Origin: Doris montereyensis
Taxonomy: Eukaryota > Mollusca > Gastropoda > Nudibranchia > Dorididae
DNA length: 64,000 nt
Direction: 5' to 3'
Assembly (NCBI GenBank): GCA_037039925.1
Contig: JAXRKP010000341.1
Location: 78,501-142,500 of the forward strand
Below are positions 60,301-64,000 of this stretch, piece after piece. The position numbers were made by a program, and so were the translations under genes. The notes under the pieces were generated by a model. That model did not search any database, was not told the DNA's origin, and saw only the letters and a program-made list of their open reading frames with translations. Positions within the stretch are counted from its first letter, which is position 1. Each line of letters opens with the position of its first letter.

Positions 60301-63300
60301 CAGAACAGGTGATGATACATTGTCTCCGGGCAGGATGCTAGTCTTTCTTTCTTTATCAGCTCCCATTCTACCTTCCGTTGCTAGTATGTTGCAAGTTTCA
60401 CTTTCCAGTTGTGGCTTGTGCAAATTTTCACTAAGTTCAGTGGGTAAATGTGTCACATTGTGCCTTTCCCAAGGAATGCAATGTCAGGACCCAGCATTCA
60501 CTTATTGCTCTCTGGTCCCTTGACCAAGAAATGTTGTGGGGGCGCTGATAGGTGTACCATCATCCTCCAATCATGACGATAATGTGCCTAGGTTATCCAG
60601 CATTAACAGGATTCAAACCAGGACCTCAGTGTCCCAAGTTCAGCAGCCTAAGCACTAGGCTGCTACCAACTTCACGTTTGAAAAGTAATGAACTGATCAT
60701 TTGGGGACTGACAAGATTTTCTGTAAAGTACGATCAGTAGTCAAACCCAACTGTGAGACAGAGGAACTTGCAAATTTTCCTGGCTGTTAGAATGAAGATT
60801 TACAAAGCAATTTCTCATTAAACAACATTTTTTCTGCTGAGTTTCAAACTTCAAGAGAAATGCACAAAACAAATACTAGGGGTACTAAAGCATACTTGTT
60901 TTCATTTTAAAATGTATCTAATAATAGCTTCATAACATACATACTTGATATATATATCAAATCATAAAAAAATAAAGTTCCTTCACCATTACAGCCCATA
61001 GAACTGGAATTTATCCCCGTTTCTATAGCATGAAGCGGAACTAATGATAATAATCACCTCTTAGACAGGACGCTAGTCTGACACAGGTTTTTTTACTCCC
61101 AAGCTAATGCTTGTACCCGTTTGCTCCTGGGTAGAGTGGGGAAAATGTATGCTAAGTGTCTTTCCAAAGGAACACAACAACGATCCTAGCTTTGCTATGA
61201 TTCGAACCCAGGATCTCATGACCCTAAGTCAGGCAGCCTAACAACTCGGCCACTGACACCACTAATCATATCATGGCTAGAATTAAAACACATCTTTTAA
61301 ATTGGCATCTTCATATGAAAGTTTTAGGAAAGTAATTATGTGAACATTAATCATTCAATTACAAATGAAAATTTAGGATTGATCATTATTATTTCAAGGA
61401 ATGAGTTTAAAACACAGGATGGTGCTGAGCTTTTTGGGAATCTTGATGAGAAACATAATTGCTTAACTTTATTTTCTACTCCTTGGTCAAAGTGATAAAT
61501 CATAAATTTGAATCTTCTTTTGAATGGCGTTTAACTATGTAACCTTTCAATAGAAAGTCTTCTCCAAACATTTTAAGCCTGAACATCTCAATTAAGTATT
61601 TTACCGACGCTATTCTATTTTTTTCCTGTCACTGAAATGTCATAAACAAACACTTACTGGACCATGACGGCTGCCACGACTCAGGATGATGACCAGAAAT
61701 ACTTAAACAGATTTTCTTGTTTGTCTCAAATCTTCCATTAGGCTATGGATACAATGGAAATTGTGAAGATCAATTCAAAATAAAAACAGATTTCAAAGGG
61801 AAATGAACGTTAAACAGTATAGCAAAAGCAATCGCAGAAAAGAATAGAAAAAACACACATATGTAAATTCTAAAAACCCCACATTCAATGTTTTTTTTTA
61901 ACAAACTGTCAGTCTTCAGTATTTTTACAATTGGGATTAAATGAATATCTGAATGTTGTGGGTTACAGTATCATATCAGTATCAGTTCAAATGGATACAT
62001 AAAGCAAGACAGTATACATGATGATACATTATTGTATATATAGGTAGACTATAATGTACTTATAGCATGTGAACAGGGCAGTGAAAGATGAAAAAAGAAT
62101 TTGGATAGTAATACTAAAGAAAAAGGGCCTTTAAAACAGACGAAAAACGATAATATAATTATTTTTTTACTTTACCCACATCCTCTACTGAGGGTTTTGG
62201 TAGGATTTTTATTTTTGCCCCAACTGCCCTGTAAACAACAACAGGATTTTTAACGAGCACAGAGAGTTGCGATCTGTACACAGGACCTCCTTTTTATTGT
62301 CCTTCTCCGATGGGACTAGGTGTGATCCACCTACCTGGACCAGGGGGTATGATTTACTTGAAAAGACTCGAGAAAACTTTTCAACCTACAGGGGCTTGAA
62401 CCATTTGGTAAAGAGACTGACACTTTGCCTCTGGACTACGAAGTCCCCCTTTTACAGGAATAAAAATGTGATGAAGGGGATGAAAAGAGAAATAGGAAAA
62501 ACCGTCAAAGTAAGCAAAAAAAAGAATATTTATAATGATAACGTGATGTACATCAATCCTTTTTTTGCTGTTACTAATCAGCATTACAATTGCTATACTG
62601 CCATCTCGTTAATAATGTTATAACCGTCAATTGAATTTCAATGAATAAAAACAACCCAAAGCTATTGATTCTAATCTAATATTATACTCACAGTAAGCCA
62701 CATTATACTTGGCGGCTTCATTGGATAATCAACTGGTAGTATGATACGGCCGTGATAAATGCCATTCTGGAAGTCAGAATCTGCTGGCCCACGCACAGTA
62801 AAATGCCACTCAAATAAATTATCCTGTAACATACAAAGAGAGAGAGTATTCATAAGAATTGTTGATCGACTTTAAGAAGGTGTAATTACTATCAATAGTA
62901 TTACATTGCAAAAGGGTAGGAAAATAATTCAACATTTCTATCTCAACACCTTGAATAAATTGATAATCACCTCCGTTAACATATATATGACCACTTAGTT
63001 TAAAACGTCATGTATTACAAAACTTACGTACACATCAAAAATCTATATATGGTTTGCACAAATATAAAGGAATTGCAAAAGTTTTTTGAAAAATCCTTCT
63101 AAAAAAAAACGAAGTGCCATGCCTTAAAAATTGTCCCAGTTGACCCCCGCCCCCACAATTGTTTCACAACTTTATAAAATCATCTACATTATAGAGAAGC
63201 CTTCATTATCAATAAAAACTAATCTTAACGTATACAGAAAATATAGAGGCAAAGCTGAAACATCCGTCCTACTAGTCCTAGCTATCCTTACCTCCAAAGG

Positions 63301-63365
63301 TTGTGCAAAATATTGGTCCGTGGGTTCACTTAATTCTTGGGCCTCTTTCATTAGACGTTTCACAG
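55863..63365 (-). CDS. UBE2J1: Ubiquitin-conjugating enzyme E2 J1-like, tail-anchored (first exon outside window)
   Basis: Membrane-anchored E2 of the ER that conjugates ubiquitin in ER-associated degradation. Exons: 63292-63365, 62692-62823, 61658-61742, 60072-60177, 59369-59489 and 55863-57318. UBC fold: AVKRLMKEAQELSEPTDQYF, DNLFEWHFTVRGPADSDF, GIYHGRIILPVDYPMKPPSI and KKICLSISGHHPESWQPSW (catalytic Cys, codon near 61707-61709), then RTALLAIIGFMPT. A CPTCG motif follows, as CEGCG does in human UBE2J1. The last exon holds a long disordered linker and a C-terminal hydrophobic anchor (VTFFLMVIFFISAVGIF) followed by a short basic/aromatic tail. Visible length is about 655 residues against 318 in human. 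Four 1-base indels lie in the last exon (57177-57179, 56860-56863, about 56666, 55906-55913). Exon 1 (the MexxYNLxSP start) is right of the window. Confidence 0.9.
57641..57703. repeat. 38-bp direct duplication
   Basis: GAAACCATTCCCATCCCACT TCTTAAAT occurs twice in tandem inside the last UBE2J1 intron. Confidence 0.9.
58550..59250. repeat. 44-bp minisatellite in the UBE2J1 intron
   Basis: Unit: ATGATCGCACATGTGTGATA, then ATTGTACTATGGCATAAGTG and TAGC. Nine units keep the core ACATGTGTGATAATTGTAC; about six more at the left end and in the middle are diverged or truncated. Each core carries the palindrome CACATGTG. Confidence 0.95.
60255..60668 (-). mobile_element. SINE family A copy 10, interrupted by a LINE tail
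   Basis: Diverged SINE A blocks flank 60345-60378, which carries the LINE 3' tail in minus orientation (TTTATCAGCTCCCATTCTAC CTTCCG). UBE2J1 intron between exons 4 and 5 of the visible set. Confidence 0.55.
60970..61262 (-). mobile_element. SINE family A, copy 9
   Basis: Near full-length. The minus strand begins GTGGTGTCAGTGGCCGAGTT, has GGGTTCGAATCATAGCAAAG and ends GGCTGTAATGGTGAAGGAAC. Confidence 0.85.
62160..62452 (-). mobile_element. SINE family B, copy 6
   Basis: On the minus strand: GGGGGACTTCGTAGTCCAGA head, GGTTCAAGCCCCTG B box, GTTTACAGGGCAGTTGGGGC, and GATGTGGGTAAAGT tail. Confidence 0.75.
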
Positions 63366-64000
63366 CTGGTGGGGAAAAAAACAAAACAAATGAGAGACAA
63401 TTTGCACCAATGGAAGAAATTCCTCTATTGATAGCTGGTTGAATAAAATAAAATGTCTGAATACACAACCCATCCAAGTCCAGAGAAATTTGATACTATT
63501 TATATCGTAATCATAAAATCTAAAATTAAATGAAGAAGATGTTACTACTAGCCACTCTGGATGATTGAAAAGTCATGGGATGAGAGGTATGAAATGCTCT
63601 ATTGGCACCTTGTTTGTTTCTAAAACTAAAACACTTTCAATCTAAAGTGCTAATTTCGAAAAAAACAATGAAGAATTACCAGACGATTACAGTTAGCCAT
63701 CTCTAGTTTACTAGGTTAGCTTTTCTTCATTAAACACAAACGTTTGAGTTTCCCCAGTCAGGCATAAAATATTCATAGATCAATTTTTCTGTATCGTACA
63801 GAAAAATATATATCAAAAGTTCAGTTAACTCAAACACACAACATGAAGATTTACACTAATAAAACCAGCATGCAAATAGAGTGCAGCCAATGCTTAGAGC
63901 TGTTATATTGTAAGTCCAAATTCAGTCAAAGACAGAAAACCAAATAACACTTTGCATAAAAAATAAAACCAAATATTTAAAAGTAATGTTGTATCTTCAC
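63366..64000. other. UBE2J1 intron 1 (partial)
   Basis: No exon matching the expected E2 J N-terminus was found up to the window edge. AT-rich sequence, no repeat recognised. Confidence 0.55.

Overview
This is animal nuclear DNA: short exons with consensus GT-AG splice sites, long AT-rich introns, tRNA-derived SINEs, LINE relics, TIR transposons and minisatellites. The gene sequences and repeat style suggest a lophotrochozoan, probably a mollusc; that placement is inference. The coding content was rebuilt by joining exons by splice site and reading phase and comparing with remembered family sequences.

Layout. (1) 120-36880, minus strand: a BRWD/PHIP-type chromatin reader with about 35 exons (N-terminal helices, WD40 propeller, cryptic-Tudor region, two bromodomains, acidic tail). 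Its C-terminus lies at or beyond the left edge. (2) 36881-39360: divergent promoter and the 5' intron region of the next gene. (3) 39386-44928, plus strand: DHDDS, the catalytic cis-prenyltransferase subunit for dolichol synthesis; seven coding exons give 333 codons once three 1-base indels are corrected. (4) 45100-55860: repeat-rich intergenic DNA with no gene I recognise. (5) 55863-63365, minus strand: UBE2J1-type tail-anchored ubiquitin-conjugating enzyme of ER-associated degradation. Its first exon lies beyond the right edge and its last exon is unusually long.

The three genes do not form one pathway. DHDDS (dolichol for N-glycosylation) and UBE2J1 (ERAD) both act at the ER, while BRWD is nuclear. 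BRWD and DHDDS are head-to-head and may share a promoter. The introns hold four LINE fragments in sense orientation, about ten copies of one tRNA-like SINE, three further short-repeat families, two TIR transposon families, large (CT)n tracts and several tandem arrays.

The most consequential observation is that all three conserved genes are broken by single-base indels, 11 in total, mostly at homopolymers, while splice sites and surrounding protein stay intact. Uncorrected long-read consensus error is the likeliest cause. Biologically more interesting points are a long Pro/Tyr/Met-rich linker in UBE2J1, a canonical Asn in the second bromodomain of BRWD (human PHIP has Thr), and a promoter-like module with three CCAAT repeats on the antisense strand of BRWD intron 4. 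I did not find a convincing new multi-gene system.
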